From: Symbiodinium natans
Taxonomy: Eukaryota > Sar > Dinophyceae > Suessiales > Symbiodiniaceae
Length of the DNA: 64,000 nucleotides
Direction: 5' to 3'
Assembly: GCA_905221605.1 (NCBI GenBank)
Contig: CAJNDS010000095.1
Span: forward strand, 124,001-188,000
In this document: positions 21,691 through 33,700 of the stretch, one piece after another
Layout: every line of letters begins with the position of its first letter
How positions within the stretch are numbered: the stretch's first letter is position 1
Made by a program: the position numbers and the translations under genes
Notes under the pieces: generated by a model
Seen by the model: the letters and a program-made list of their open reading frames with translations, nothing else
What the model was told of the DNA's origin: nothing
Databases searched by the model: none

Positions 21691-22887
21691 AGCTCGCCGT
21701 GGGACCGGAAGCGCTCAATGCTTGAAGCTCCAACGTCCGACAAGCGGGATGTGTGATACTGCTTGGGGAAGGTGCAACATGGTGGAAAGGACCATGCGTT
21801 CTTGGTGCTGGAAGTAGGGCCCAGCGTGTGCAATGTTTCTGAGCGGGAACGCGTGCTTTGCTTCGTGTGTCCTCAAGTGGGTGGAAAGAGAGACGTGTGC
21901 ATGCGCCACGGTAGTTGCTGCAGCCATGAGTGCCGAAGCTGCTGCTGGCGATGTTGTACGAGATCTCAAAAGGCAGCGGCAAGAGCTGAAGGTGCCAAGA
22001 GACTTTTCTGTCCTATGCGCGCACGCTGCCCATACACGTGCCTTTTTTGCCAGGACGAACTGAAGCGCGCCAGCAAAGCCCTCAAGAACGAAGCTGCTAT
22101 CCTCAAGAAGAGCACTTCTTTTTGCGTAGCCTGCTCTGATGCAGTGTGACAGTGTGCGAAGCAGTTTTCCTTTAGGTCAGAAAGCGCCGCCGCCTCCTGC
22201 GAAAAGCAGGCGATTTGGACGACGACTCACTGATCTGGCTACTGCGCAGACGGCAAAACGCAGATGCCGGACCACGTCAAGAAGCGCAACGTCCACGCGA
22301 CAATGCTGTTGGTGAAGAGCGTCAAGAGACCTGAGCTGTGAACGGTTTAGCGAAGCTAAGTCCAAGCCACCCTGCTTGAGATATGTTTTTGCTGTGTCTG
22401 CGTTAGCTATCGCCAGTTGGCAGATGGCCAGCAGCGTCAAGTTGTGCGTTCTACAGAATGCAAGCACGCCTATGCATGTGGTCACGGAACGTGCCATGTG
22501 TAACGATCTCCTTGAACCTTGAAGGCTTGACCTCAGCCAACCAAACATGCTGATCGCCCAGATGTTGATCGAATGTGGTTGCTTGTTTCTCTTTGGCTCT
22601 TGCTTACAGTGCACGTTGTTGTTCTTATCCGAAACCACACGACAGCTGCCCAAGAAGCTTCCAGCGGTTGGGTGCGCGGCGGTCGCGATTTCACCGGTGG
22701 ATGCCGCAGTGGTCGCGCACTTGGAGAGATGCGGACACCATGGTGCTGTTTCTGTTCTCATGCCACGACTTTCAAAGATGCGCTTGGCAGATCATGTTCG
22801 CAGGCCAGTTGCAATGGGAAGAGTCTTTGCCAAGTCCCGCAAGCCGTCCGGGCTTCTGCCATGACATTTGGTTTCTAGATGCATCAT

Positions 22888-24195
22888 CGTGACACATCGC
22901 TACCATTGAGTACCATCTGCCCCCATCGCTTGCCAGTCCAGTTGGCTGAAGGTCTTTACCGTCACATTTCGATGCAGCAACAGCGGCTTCGACCTCTGCG
23001 AAAAATGTGCACACGCCCCGGCCCCAGTCCGTTCCCTCACAACAGATCTGCTCGAATGCCTGCCCGTGTAGGCCTTTGCAGTACTTGTGCAATCTTTGTC
23101 AAATGTGTATGCCACGCTGAATCACGCTGATGTTGCCCGTCGATTTTGGCATCCGGGAGGCAACCCTCGGACATACAGCTGAAGATTCTATTCGCTCCGA
23201 TTTGGAGGCCATCCTGTCAGCAACAGGATTATTCACGACATGTCAAACTTGATTTTGGTGTTGTTTTCGCTATCTGCTTGTTTTTGTATGGGTTTTGCCT
23301 ATATTTTGAAGGTGTTTTCCTTTTTTGGGGTCAGGGCAACCATCCTAAACCTTAAAAGTCACTACGCCCGACATGTCAAACTTGATTTTGGTGTTTCTGT
23401 TGCTCTCTGCTTGTTTTTGTATGGTTTTGCCTATGTTTTTAAAGGTGTTTTCCTTTTTGGGGTCAGGGCAGCCATCCTAAACCTTAAAAGTTACTACACC
23501 CAACATGTCAAACTTGATTTTGGTGTTGTTTTCGCTTTCTTCGTGACACATCGCTACCATTGAGTACCATCTGCCCCCATCGCTTGCCAGTCCAGTTGGC
23601 TGAAGGTCTTTACCGTCACATTTCGATGCAGCAACAGCGGCTTCGACCTCTGCGAAAAATGTGCACACGCCCCGGCCCCAGTCCGTTCCCTCACAACAGA
23701 TCTGCTCGAATGCCTGCCCGTGTAGGCCTTTGCAGTACTTGTGCAATCTTTGTCAAATGTGTATGCCACGCTGAATCACGCTGATGTTGCCCGTCGATTT
23801 TGGCATCCGGGAGGCAACCCTCGGACATACAGCTGAAGATTCTATTCGCTCCGATTTGGAGGCCATCCTGTCAGCAACAGGATTATTCACGACATGTCAA
23901 ACTTGCTTTTGGTGTTGTTTTCGCTTTCTGCTTGTTTTTGTATGGGTTTTGCCTATATTTTGAAGGTGTTTTCCTTTTGTGGGGTCAGGGCAACCATCCT
24001 AAACCTTAAAAGTCACTACACCCGACATGTCAAACTTGATTTTGGTGTTTCGGTTGCTCTCTGCTTGTTTTTGTATGGTTTTGCCTATGTTTTAAAGGTG
24101 TTTTCCTTTTTGGGGTCAGGGCAACCATCCTAAACCTTAAAAGTTACTACACCCAACATGTCAAACTTGATTTTGGTGTTTTTTTGCTCTCTGCT
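22888..24195. repeat. 654-bp internal duplication, both copies (unit B)
   Basis: Copies at 22888-23541 and 23542-24195, matching those of unit A in position and sequence. The duplication therefore predates the copying of the 7.5-kb unit. Confidence 0.92.
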
Positions 24196-24569
24196 TGTTT
24201 TTGTATGGGTTTTGCCTATATTTTGAAGGTGTTTTCCTTTTGTGGGGTCAGGGCAACCATCCTAAACCTTAAAAGTCACTACACCCGACATGTCAAACTT
24301 GATTTTGGTGTTTCTGTTGCTCTCTGCTTGTTTTTGTATGGTTTTGCCTATGTTTTTAAAGGTGTTCTCCTTTTTGGGGTCAGGGCAACCATCCTAAACC
24401 TTAAAAGTTACTACACCCAACATGTCAAACTTGATTTTGGTGTTTTTTTGCTCTCTGCTTGTTTTTGTATGGGTTTTGCCTATATTTTGAAGGTGTTTTC
24501 CTTTTGTGGGGTCAGGGCAACCATCCTAAACCCTAAAAGTCACTACGCCCGACATGTCAAACTTGATTG
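23237..24569. repeat. ~132-bp satellite array (unit B)
   Basis: Monomers start at 23237, 23370, 23502, 23891, 24024, 24155, 24287, 24419 and 24551, the same number and order as in unit A. Confidence 0.94.
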
Positions 24570-27202
24570 TTTTTGTATGGTTTTGATTATATTTTGGAGG
24601 GTGTTTTCGCTTTTTGGTCCTACAGAGCAGGGCACAGTTTCTTTCACACTCTCTCACGCTCTCGTTTTCTCACACAATCTCGCGCGCTTAAGTGCCGCTC
24701 AAGGATGTGGGATAAACATGGACATGCTTGGGCATGCGCCTAAGTTTTTGAAGGTAAGGACGTGGAGACGGTGAGCAGAAGCATAGCGACGGTAAGGGCA
24801 TTTTGGCCACGTCGGAGAGGGCGCATTCTGTCTAGCTCTCCCTTTCTCTTTCACACAAGCTCTCGTTTGTCAATGTTTGTGAAGTGCCGCTGACGGATGT
24901 GAGACAAACATGTGCATACTTGGGCCTAAGTTTTTGAAGGTAAGGACGTGTAGACGGTGAGCAGAAGCATAGCTACGGGGGGGGACGCATGCTGGCAGTT
25001 CGGACAGGGCGCATTTTCTATCGCTCTCACACAATCTCTCCTTTCTCCATGTTCCTCACACGTGCGAAGTGCCGCTCAAGGATGTGAGACAAACATGGGC
25101 ATGCTTCGGCCAAGTTCTTGGGTTGAGGCAAAACCACTGCATAATGGCGCCGCAATGCTTGTGCTTTGCGCGTCTCTGCACGTGACGTGTACAGAAACAG
25201 GTACATGAAATACATGTTGTTCGTTTTGCTCAGACGCCCCCCCCCCCCTTTGTCATGCTCATATCCCTGGTGCTCGTTTTGCTCAAACGCCCCCCTTTGT
25301 CATGCTCATGCTGCATCCCTGGTGCTCATTTTGCTCACACCCCACGAACAACCCAGCCCAGGGATGTTCCCTTGGAGTTCCGGGGCAGCCAGTCCCATTG
25401 TGGACGTTCCTTCGTCTCCTACCACCTCGTGGCCAAAGACCTGGAGACCACTAGAAGCTTGCTCTGGGCACGCGGCCCCGCGAAACGTTCCGGGAAAGCA
25501 GGCCTCGAAAACCCGTGGTCCTGCAAATCCGTTTTTTGGACTAATAATTCTATTGTCCCACAACGGTTTTGCAGGACCACGCGTGTCATCTTGCAGTTCT
25601 CGTACGTGGCTTGTCCTGTGCGGTCCTGCGGTAATGGTTTCTGCAATGAGAGAAGGTAGACATTGGGTCCTGTCACGTTCCTGCGCAGCGTTTCGCAGGC
25701 TTGGACAGTGAGCCAATGATAGGGGAAGACTCGGCAACCATCTTTGGGCAAGCCGCTTTTGGGGGCAGAAATGGACGCCAGGAGGCAGCTCTGGCTCAAG
25801 AACCGATTGAAAAATACAAATAACTGTTTTTCCTTTCAAGTTGGAGCAGACAAAGGCTTTTTCCACATGCAACAATGTTTTGGAAGTGTTGTCCTTCGTT
25901 CTGAACGGCTCGGGCATGTCAAACTACCTAGATATCACCAACAGTTGCAGTGTTTTGTTGTGTTTTTCGCTTGTTTGGAGTTGCATGATTTTTGACATGT
26001 TTTCTGATTATTGAGCTTGCTTTGAACCGCGCCCGCTTTTTTTCAAGCATGTAGGGCGGTGGGAGGGGGCTTGGGCGGGAGGGCGGGCCGCGGCCGCGCG
26101 TGTGCTGAGGCCTGCGAATGCCCGCATGCTCTGGCTTGTCATGCCCAGCCAAGTCGGGCTCAACTGATGTGCGACAGGAAAACTGCTGCTTGCCATCGGG
26201 TGCACGCCAAATCCAGGCAACAGGCAGGCGACAACCTTGGATTTCCAGACTTGTTGCTCTCCGTCCTGTGCATCGTTCACATGTCCTGCATCCTTTCTTC
26301 CGAAGCTGTCAGCTATGTCTTCCATAAGCCTGAGTACATCAGATTGCTGTGAAGGCGCATGCCAATTGTACACATGTTCCAGTGGTTTGTGGTTGACAGT
26401 ACGCGGGCAGCTTCCATGCTTCTGACAGATGCCAGCTGTTGCGTTCAAACGTGCACAGGCTTGAGCACCATCGTCTCGAAAAAGGCATGTTGCAAGCTCG
26501 ATAGCTGTCTGGCTTTTACGCGTCCAGTTGGCTTCACGCCGCTTCTGGCACACCTAGCACAGTGTCACAGACAGCCTGTTGCGTGCAAGAGTGTTCATCT
26601 TTCCACTGCCCGGTTGTCCCCCAGAAGAAGACACCAGAAGAAGACTTTAGGGCTCAAGGGGCTAGGGGAAGCGGCTTTGCCTGCAAGTACCTGACGCCCC
26701 TCCTTTTTGTTTGCTGATGCTCACCATTGCTCAAACCCCTCTCCCCTTTTTTTGCTCCTATCCGCCGTGGCTCAGGACGGTGTTCATCTTGCTCGTGCAC
26801 CCCTCCCCCTTTTTTTGCCGATGATGCTGCGCCTTGGGAAGCTTTCACCGGCGCACAGGCTGTCCGCTCGGCGTCGGGACGCTCATGTGCGGGTTACCCT
26901 GGGGGTGTTCCAGCTCCAAGTCAGGTCCAGGTTACTTTGACGTTCTTGCACCGACGCAGAAGGTCGTGCCAAGTCGCTGCAAGACGGCGTTTGGCCAGAT
27001 TTCCGCTGTTGAAGGGTGGGCACTTGCCCAAACTGGTAAGGGAGGTCTCTGGAGGGGGACTCTGTCATCTTAAGGCCGGCGGCAAGATGGTGGTTGGCCA
27101 GATCTCAACTGTTGTTGTTCCACGGTGCCTTACCAGCGGCCCCAGTTTGGGGTGCAGGAAAGCCAGGTATTTCCAAGTATGTTGCGGGTTACCGCTGCTG
27201 TA
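24542..27202. repeat. 7.5-kb macrosatellite, truncated unit C
   Basis: Matches the first ~2.66 kb of units A and B and then stops abruptly after CCGCTGCTGTA. Beyond that point the sequence is unrelated. The truncation removes the transposase and satellite array. It carries a small deletion near 26946 (CGTTCTTGCACC instead of CGTTCCTTTTGCACC) not seen in A or B. Confidence 0.95.
25514..25581. repeat. Long hairpin in macrosatellite unit C
   Basis: Third copy of the 20-base-arm hairpin, with both arms conserved even though this unit is truncated further on. Confidence 0.85.
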
Positions 27203-27304
27203 CTCACTTACACGGTCCGAGTACAAGAGATTCCGGTCCACTGGCAGTCTGGGCTCCAAACCCAAACTTGCCTCCAGGCACTCACAGAGTCCTGACAGAC
27301 AACC

Positions 27305-27486
27305 AAAAGACCATACACGGGCTTTTCAAAATTTCCAAAAATGAAAAAACATTTAAAACAGGAAACACTGGTTTTAAGCATTTCAAAGTCTGACTGATTT
27401 TGGTTCAGAAACAAAATTGCTTGAGCACAATTTAAAACATCAATTGATGTTTTTTTTTCAGCTTTTTCTTGTTTGAGAAACATTGT
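27305..27486 (-). repeat. Dispersed AT-rich repeat, inverted copy
   Basis: This stretch is the near reverse complement of about 31290-31445, including the palindromic word ACATCAATTGATGT and the flanking AAACAAGG and GTTTCTGAACC words. It shows that the AT-rich element filling 28.4-33.4 kb has an inverted copy next to the macrosatellite breakpoint. Confidence 0.8.
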
Positions 27487-27919
27487 TCTCGAATTTCAAA
27501 TTTTGAAAGCCTTCAGCAAAGTCTGAGGCTGCAAGATGATGTTGGCTTACACCATGCACTTCAATGGAGAAGACGAATTGACGTTCACAAGGCTTTCAGC
27601 TGGCATCGGCCTTTCCCTATGTCTTCTTCTTCATTGGGCGCATGGCAACTTAAGTTCCGGGTCGGCACAGCACGCTTAAATACCTCCGTCCAAGATCCAA
27701 GCCCACCAAAGTTCTCATTCTCCAATGTCGAGCAGGCGACACTGCGCAACCACAGAAAATGTTGAAGCCACGGTCAAATTCCCACAGCTTGAAGCGTGAC
27801 TTCTTTCTACAGGAAAAACCAACAGCTCAGCGGGCTGTTCCCAATCACTCCGAAGCAAAACAAACCAAAACAAGCTGATCCAAAACATGACAAAAATCAA
27901 TGATCAGCCACAATCTTCC

Positions 27920-28310
27920 ACATCTCGCGCCGCCCTCTTGCCGCAGCAGGTGGAGAGGAACGTCAAGCAGGCGGTGCTGCAGCAGCTGGGGAACCCCGCG
28001 CCGGGCGCGCCCCTGATGGAGCTGAGCGAGGAGCGGTAGCTGGAGACGATGCTGCGTGGACGCGCGCGGGAGACCAGCGAGGCAGCGGAAGTGCTCAGGG
28101 CGTGGCACCGCTTCGCCAGGAGCGCGGAGTGCGCGCTGCGGACGCCTCGGAAATTCTCGGGGACCTCATGTCGGAGCAGCGCGTGAGGCTGCCCGGAGGC
28201 CGGCCGGTGCGCGTCGGTGGTCTGGGAGCTCAGCAGCCACGGCCGGCGCTCGTCCAGGAAGCGCTTCTTGTTGAAGCGGCGCCAAACGTGGTCCACGTCC
28301 ATGCGCGTTT
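27920..28310. pseudogene. GC-rich coding-like island, strand uncertain
   Basis: An island of about 400 bases, clearly more GC-rich than the AT-rich DNA around it. On the plus strand one frame reads VERNVKQAVLQQLGNP and ELSEER, meets a TAG, then continues LETMLRGRARETSEAAEVL in the same frame. On the minus strand a frame starts MDVDHVWRRFNKKRFLDERR. Both are hydrophilic and protein-like. The in-frame stop and absence of clear splice sites suggest a captured, decayed exon. No family recognised. Confidence 0.35.
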
Positions 28311-28586
28311 TTTTGCCCTGCCCCGCCTTTTTTGTTTGCAGGCGTCGCTGGGTTGTTGTTCAGCTCTCTGCAGTGGTCTTAGCATGAATTTACCACACGG
28401 AATATCTGAAAGCTGCATGTTTTCAGAAATTTGAATTTTTGTTGTTGAAAACCATGAAATGTTTTTTTTCTTTTGTTGAAAACTTTTTTGTTTGCTCCCA
28501 TTTTGTCTGGCAAGACTGATTTTTTGGACGCCGCGTTTCTTGCAATGTTTTTGAAAATTGGACAGCCGTCTTTTGTGATCTTGCAG

Positions 28587-28734
28587 TCAGGCAGAACTGC
28601 AACTGTGGAGGCCCATCTGGCGAAGCCAGAATTGCTTGTGTTTTGCGGGCCTGAAAGTGGGTTGCCCGATCCGTGTGATCCCATCCTCGATGGTTTATGC
28701 CTCATTGATTTCCAAGGAAATCATACGAGTGTGT
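28587..28734 (+). CDS. Possible captured exon inside copy 1
   Basis: Preceded by TGTGATCTTGCAG, an acceptor-like sequence. The frame reads SGRTATVEAHLAKPELLV, then CGPESGLPDPCDPILDG and LCLIDFQG. This composition stands out from the T-rich surroundings and the segment is absent from the second copy of the duplication. The donor is unclear (AAG followed by GAAATC). No family recognised; it may be a fragment. Confidence 0.25.
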
Positions 28735-29314
28735 GTTTTTGCCCAATACGCTATTTAAAGTGAGTGTGCAGTGTGTAGAAACTTCGTTCTGAAGCTGAGT
28801 TTAAGCTCACAAGAGAGAATTCGTTTGGTTTGTGCACTTCGTGACTTTTGACTCAAGTGGCTCTGAAAAAGAGAGAGCTGTCCGCACTTGTGTGAGATTC
28901 GTGCTTTCAAGAAAAGGTACCAGAGGGACCTTTTTTTTCACGTGGTAGCGGAGCTTGTGCCTTGTGGTTCGAACAATCAAGGCAACTTTGAAACCAGTGT
29001 TTTTCTGGTTTTAAATGTTTTTCATGTTGAAATTACAAATAATTTACTTAACAGGGCATCTTCAATTTGCTCAAGTTTGGTCTTGCCTTGCATGTGTCAA
29101 GCCAGACAGCTGAAAAACACACCCAAAGTTTTTTTGAGGTTATGTTTCTTTGCTGGTAGCTTTGTTCAGCCTTTGCAGGTGCAAACAGGAAAAATGCACG
29201 TCAAGCAAGCAGCAGAAAAAAAAATGGGCTGAGTTTGAAGTCTTGGCTTTGACAAGATGGGCTTGCGTCGACCCAATTGCAGACCGCGACGGCGACGCGT
29301 GGGTGGTGGTGGCC

Positions 29315-29390
29315 GTGGACATGAGTCATGACTCAATGACTTATGACTCATGACTATGACATGACTTATGACTCATAACTTATGACCCCA
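29315..29390. repeat. TGACTCA-like short tandem array
   Basis: Repeated ATGACTCATGACT / TATGACT words create overlapping TGACTCA or TGAGTCA palindromes. Similar clusters occur at about 30235-30330, 31868-31940 and 32780-32870, once or twice per duplication copy. Confidence 0.75.
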
Positions 29391-30536
29391 TGTCTTTGCA
29401 CTTTCGTTTGATGTTGGTTTGATGGTAGGTGCGCCGTCTCATCCCTCTTTGAATCTCATTGCTCTAGCTTACTGGGGCGCTGTTGCGTCGAAGAAGCAGT
29501 GGAGGAAAAAAAATGACTTATGACTTCCACAAAATACATTCTGTTTTTTTTTGAACGCCGCGTTTTTTCTAATGTTTTTTAAGATTTTCAATATGTTAAA
29601 TTTTGATCCAAAGCAAGCCGGTTGGCTCAGTTTCAAAAAGTTGGTATGGATCATCTTGTTCATTTCGTTGACAATGTTTCTCAAACAAGGAAAAATTGAA
29701 CAAAAATTAATTAACGTTTTTTTTTGATTTTGTTTTTCAGGCAAGTTTGTTCAGAGCGATTTTGTTTCTAAACAAAGGCATTCCAAAATTATTATTCATA
29801 TTGCAGACTTTGAAATGCTTCGAAACCAGTTTTTTTCTGTGTTTTAAACGTTTTTTCATGTTTGAAATTTTAAAAACAATTTGCTTTAAAAAACGTAGCA
29901 AAAGAGCATCTCCAATTTGCATCTCAAGTATGGTGTGGCCTGCATGTGTCAAGCCAGGACAGCTGAAAAACACAGACCAAGTTCTTTGAAGTCCTGTTTC
30001 ATTGCTGGTGGTTTTGTTTCAGCCTTTTCTGCAAACAGGAAAAAATGCACGTCAAGCCAAACAGCAGAAAAGAAAGATGGGCTGAGTTTGAAGTCTTGGC
30101 TGGATTCGACGCGAACAAAGCTGAAAGGAAACCAAGGCAGTTTTTCATTGTTCATGACCCGTGTTTGTGGCCGATGGGTTGCGGCGGCCGCAATGACTCA
30201 CGTGACTGCCGTGACTGTGGCTGTGACTGTGACTGATTCATGGTTCCTGATTCATGATGATCTCATGATCTCATGACTCATGACTCATGACTCGTGGCTC
30301 ATCATGATCTCATGTCATGAGTCATGACTGAATGAATGATTGATGACTGATGATTGATGATTCATACTTCACAATGCATAATGATTCATGATGCGATGCG
30401 ATGATGCGATTATGATTGATGCCAATGCCAGGCAATGCGGCGGCAATGCCAGGCCAGGACCGCGTGCCAGCACCAGGACCGCCGGGAAGCCGGACTGCCA
30501 AGATGCCAGGGCTCAGGACTCAGGACCTGGCAGGAT

Positions 30537-30554
30537 GATGATGACGACGATGAT

Positions 30555-30597
<43 letters not shown>

Positions 30598-30640
30598 ACA
30601 ATGACACGATGTGATGATATATGATATGCTATGATCTGAT

Positions 30641-30682
<42 letters not shown>

Positions 30683-30716
30683 GTATGATGATGATGATGA
30701 TGATGCTGCTGATGAT
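30537..30716. repeat. GAT trinucleotide microsatellites, copy 1
   Basis: Two GAT tracts separated by about 40 bases of mixed ATGATAT sequence. The poly-Asp frame on the plus strand and poly-His/poly-Ile frames on the minus strand come from the repeat. Confidence 0.95.
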
Positions 30717-30947
30717 CTTCTGCTGAGGATCTGCTGACGCTGCTGGGCAATATGAGACTCTTGATGAGACTGCCGACAGGTTTGTTAATCTGGCCCTATG
30801 GCCCTAGAACACCATGCCGCGCCCGAAATTTCGGCCATACTTAGCTCCGTCGTAGGTAATGGGGCCATGTAATCCATGTGGCCCCCTGATTTGATGCCAA
30901 GCAGAGAGTGCTTCGCACCCCCATTTTGCCGTCAGGCAAAAAACCCA

Positions 30948-33095
30948 AGTGGTCTTAGCAGGAATTTACCCACACGGAATATCTGAAAGCTGCATATTTT
31001 TAGAAATTTGAATTTTTGTTTTTGAAAACCATGAAAAATGTGTTTTTTTTTTCGTTCGTTGAAAACTTTTTGTTTGCTCCCATTTTACCTGGCAAGATAG
31101 CATGTAGGAATTCCAAAATGATTTGTTTTTAAACCAACCATTCCACAGAATGCATTCTAGATTTTTTGGACGCCGCGTTTCTTACAATGTTTTTTGAAAA
31201 TTTTCAAAATTTAAAATTTTGATCCAAACCAAGCCGGTTGGCTTAGTTGCAAAAAGTTAGTAAGGCTCATTTTGTTTTCAGATCATTTCGTTAGCAATGT
31301 TTCTCAAACAAGGAAAAGTTGAAAAAAAACATCAATTGATGTTTTAAATTGTGCTCAAGCGATTTTGTTTCTGAACCAAAATTAGTATTCACAACACTGC
31401 AGACTTTGAAATGCTTAAAAACCAGTGTTTCCTGTTTTAAATGTTTTTTTCATTTTTGTAAATTTTGAAAACAATCTGCTTTGACCCAAGGCAACTTTGA
31501 AACCAGTGTTTTTCTGGTTTTAAATGTTTTTCATGTTGGAAATTACAAAAATAATTTGCCTTGACAGCGACCCAAGGCAGCTTGAGTACGCCCGTACTCT
31601 TGCTCTGCCGCAAGCTCTGTCCTTGGGTGGTCTTGCCTTGCATGTGTTAAGCCAGACAGCTGAAAAACACAGCCAAAGTTTTTTTAAGGTCATGTTTCTT
31701 TGCTGGTAGCTTTGTTCAGCCTTTGCAGGTGCAAACAGGAAAAATGCACGTCAAGTCAAGCAGCAGAAAAAAAAATGGGCTAAGTTTGAAGTCTTGGCTT
31801 TGAAAAGATGGGCTGCGACAACCCAATTGCAGACCGCGACGGCGACGCGTGGGTGGTGGTGGCCGTGGACATGAGTCATGACTCAATGACTTATGACTCA
31901 TGACTATGACATGACTTATGACTCATAACTTATGACTCCCATGTCTTTGCACTTTCGTTTAATGTTGGTTTGATGGTAGGTGCGCCGTCTCATCCCTCTT
32001 TGAATCTCATTGCTCTAGCTTACTGGGGCGCTGTTGCGTCGAAGAAGCAGTGGAGGAAAAAAATGACTTATGACTTCCACAAAATACATTCTGTTTTTTT
32101 TGAACGCCGCGTTTTTTCTAATGTTTTTTTAAGATTTTCAATATGTTAAATTTTGATCCAAAGCAAGCCGGTTGGCTCAGTTTCAAAAAGTTAGTATGGA
32201 TCATCTTGTTCATTTCGTTGACAATGTTTCTCAAACAAGGAAAAATTGAACAAAAATTAATTAACGTTTTTTTTTGATTTTGTTTTTCAGGCAAGTTTGT
32301 TCAGAGCGATTTTGTTTCTAAACAAGGCATTCCAAAATTATTATTCATATTGCAGACTTTGAAATGCTTCGAAACCAGTTTTTTTCTGTGTTTTAAACGT
32401 TTTTTCATGTTTGAAATTTTAAAAACAATTTGCTTTAAAAAACGTAGCAAAAGAGCATCTCCAATTTGCATCTCAAGTATGGTGTGGCCTGCATGTGTCA
32501 AGCCAGGACAGCTGAAAAACACAGACCAAGTTCTTTGAAGTCCTGTTTCATTGCTGGTGGTTTTGTTTCAGCCTTTTCTGCAAACAGGAAAAAATGCACG
32601 TCAAGCCAAACAGCAGAAAAGAAAGATGGGCTGAGTTTGAAGTCTTGGCTGGATTCGACGCGAACAAAGCTGAAAGGAAACCAAGGCAGTTTTTCATTGT
32701 TCATGACCCGTGTTTGTGGCCGATGGGTTGCGGCGGCCGCAATGACTCACGTGACTGCCGTGACTGTGGCTGTGACTGTGACTGATTCATGGTTCCTGAT
32801 TCATGATGATCTCATGACTCGTGACTCATGACTCGTGGCTCATCATGATCTCATGTCATGAGTCATGACTGAATGAATGATTGATGACTGATGATTGATG
32901 ATTCATACTTCACAATGCATAATGATTCATGATGCGATGCGATGATGCGATTATGATTGATGCCAATGCCAGGCAATGCGGCGGCAATGCCAGGCCAGGA
33001 CCGCGTGCCAGCACCAGGACCGCCGGGAAGCCGGACTGCCAAGATGCCAGGGCTCAGGACTCAGGACCTGGCAGGATGATGATGACGACGATGAT

Positions 33096-33138
<43 letters not shown>

Positions 33139-33181
33139 ACAATGACACGATGTGATGATATATGATATGCTATGATCTGAT

Positions 33182-33241
<60 letters not shown>

Positions 33242-33471
33242 GTATGATGATGATGATGATCTGCTGGGCAATATGAGACTCTTGATGAGACTGCCGACAG
33301 GTTTGTTAATCTGGCCCTATGGCCCTAGAACACCATGCCGCGCCCGAAATTTCGGCCATACTTAGCTCCGTCGTAGGTAATGGGGCCATGTAATCCATGT
33401 GGCCCCCTGATTTGATGCCAAGCAGAGAGTGCTTCGCACCCCCATTTTGCCGTCAGGCAAAAAACCCAAGT
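30948..33471. repeat. ~2.55-kb tandem duplication, copy 2
   Basis: Second copy of the 28.4-30.9 kb block. It holds an insert near 31100-31560 not seen in copy 1, including a forward copy of the AT-rich repeat that is inverted at 27.3-27.5 kb. After about 31620 it tracks copy 1 closely. Confidence 0.9.
33078..33262. repeat. GAT trinucleotide microsatellites, copy 2
   Basis: Same pair of GAT tracts as in copy 1, with a clearly longer second tract and loss of the GCTGCT interruption. Repeat-length change has occurred since the duplication. Confidence 0.95.
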
Positions 33472-33700
33472 TGACGAGAACTGGAACGACCCAGAACAAA
33501 ATTGAGTTGGATAAATGGAAGGCTCCTGCGAGAGCGCTGTTTGGGCATGCGCACATCTTACAAGAGCCCGCAGGACGATCACCCAACTCGTGTGCCAGCT
33601 GTCTTCCTCCCACAACTTGAGCTCAGCAAGGGCGGCGTTGGCTTCATGGCTTCATGCTCCCTGTGCAGGGATTTTTCGGGAAATTGACACGCTATCAATT

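Larger units (their letters stand above)
17043..24541. repeat. 7.5-kb tandem macrosatellite, unit B
   Basis: Second full unit, 7499 bases. By eye it differs from unit A by a T/G change near 17187, a T/G change near 17650, an extra A near 18983, a shorter T run near 19312, the loss of four bases near 20035, and single changes near 20919, 22191 and 22292. It carries the same internal structures in the same order. Confidence 0.97.
28372..30947. repeat. ~2.55-kb tandem duplication, copy 1
   Basis: The block starting AGTGGTCTTAGCA and ending after GGCAAAAAACCCA recurs at 30948. Offsets between matching landmarks drift from 2576 to 2541 to 2518, reflecting indels. The first third diverges: 28550-28970 has no counterpart in copy 2, and copy 2 has its own insert. 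The rest is almost identical. Contents are AT-rich with T-runs, TGACTCA-like arrays and GAT microsatellites; no convincing complete gene. Confidence 0.9.

Noticed and set aside
30388-30624. Poly-Asp, poly-His and poly-Ile frames in the GAT tracts (also 32929-33165)
   Set aside because: Direct translation of the trinucleotide repeat.
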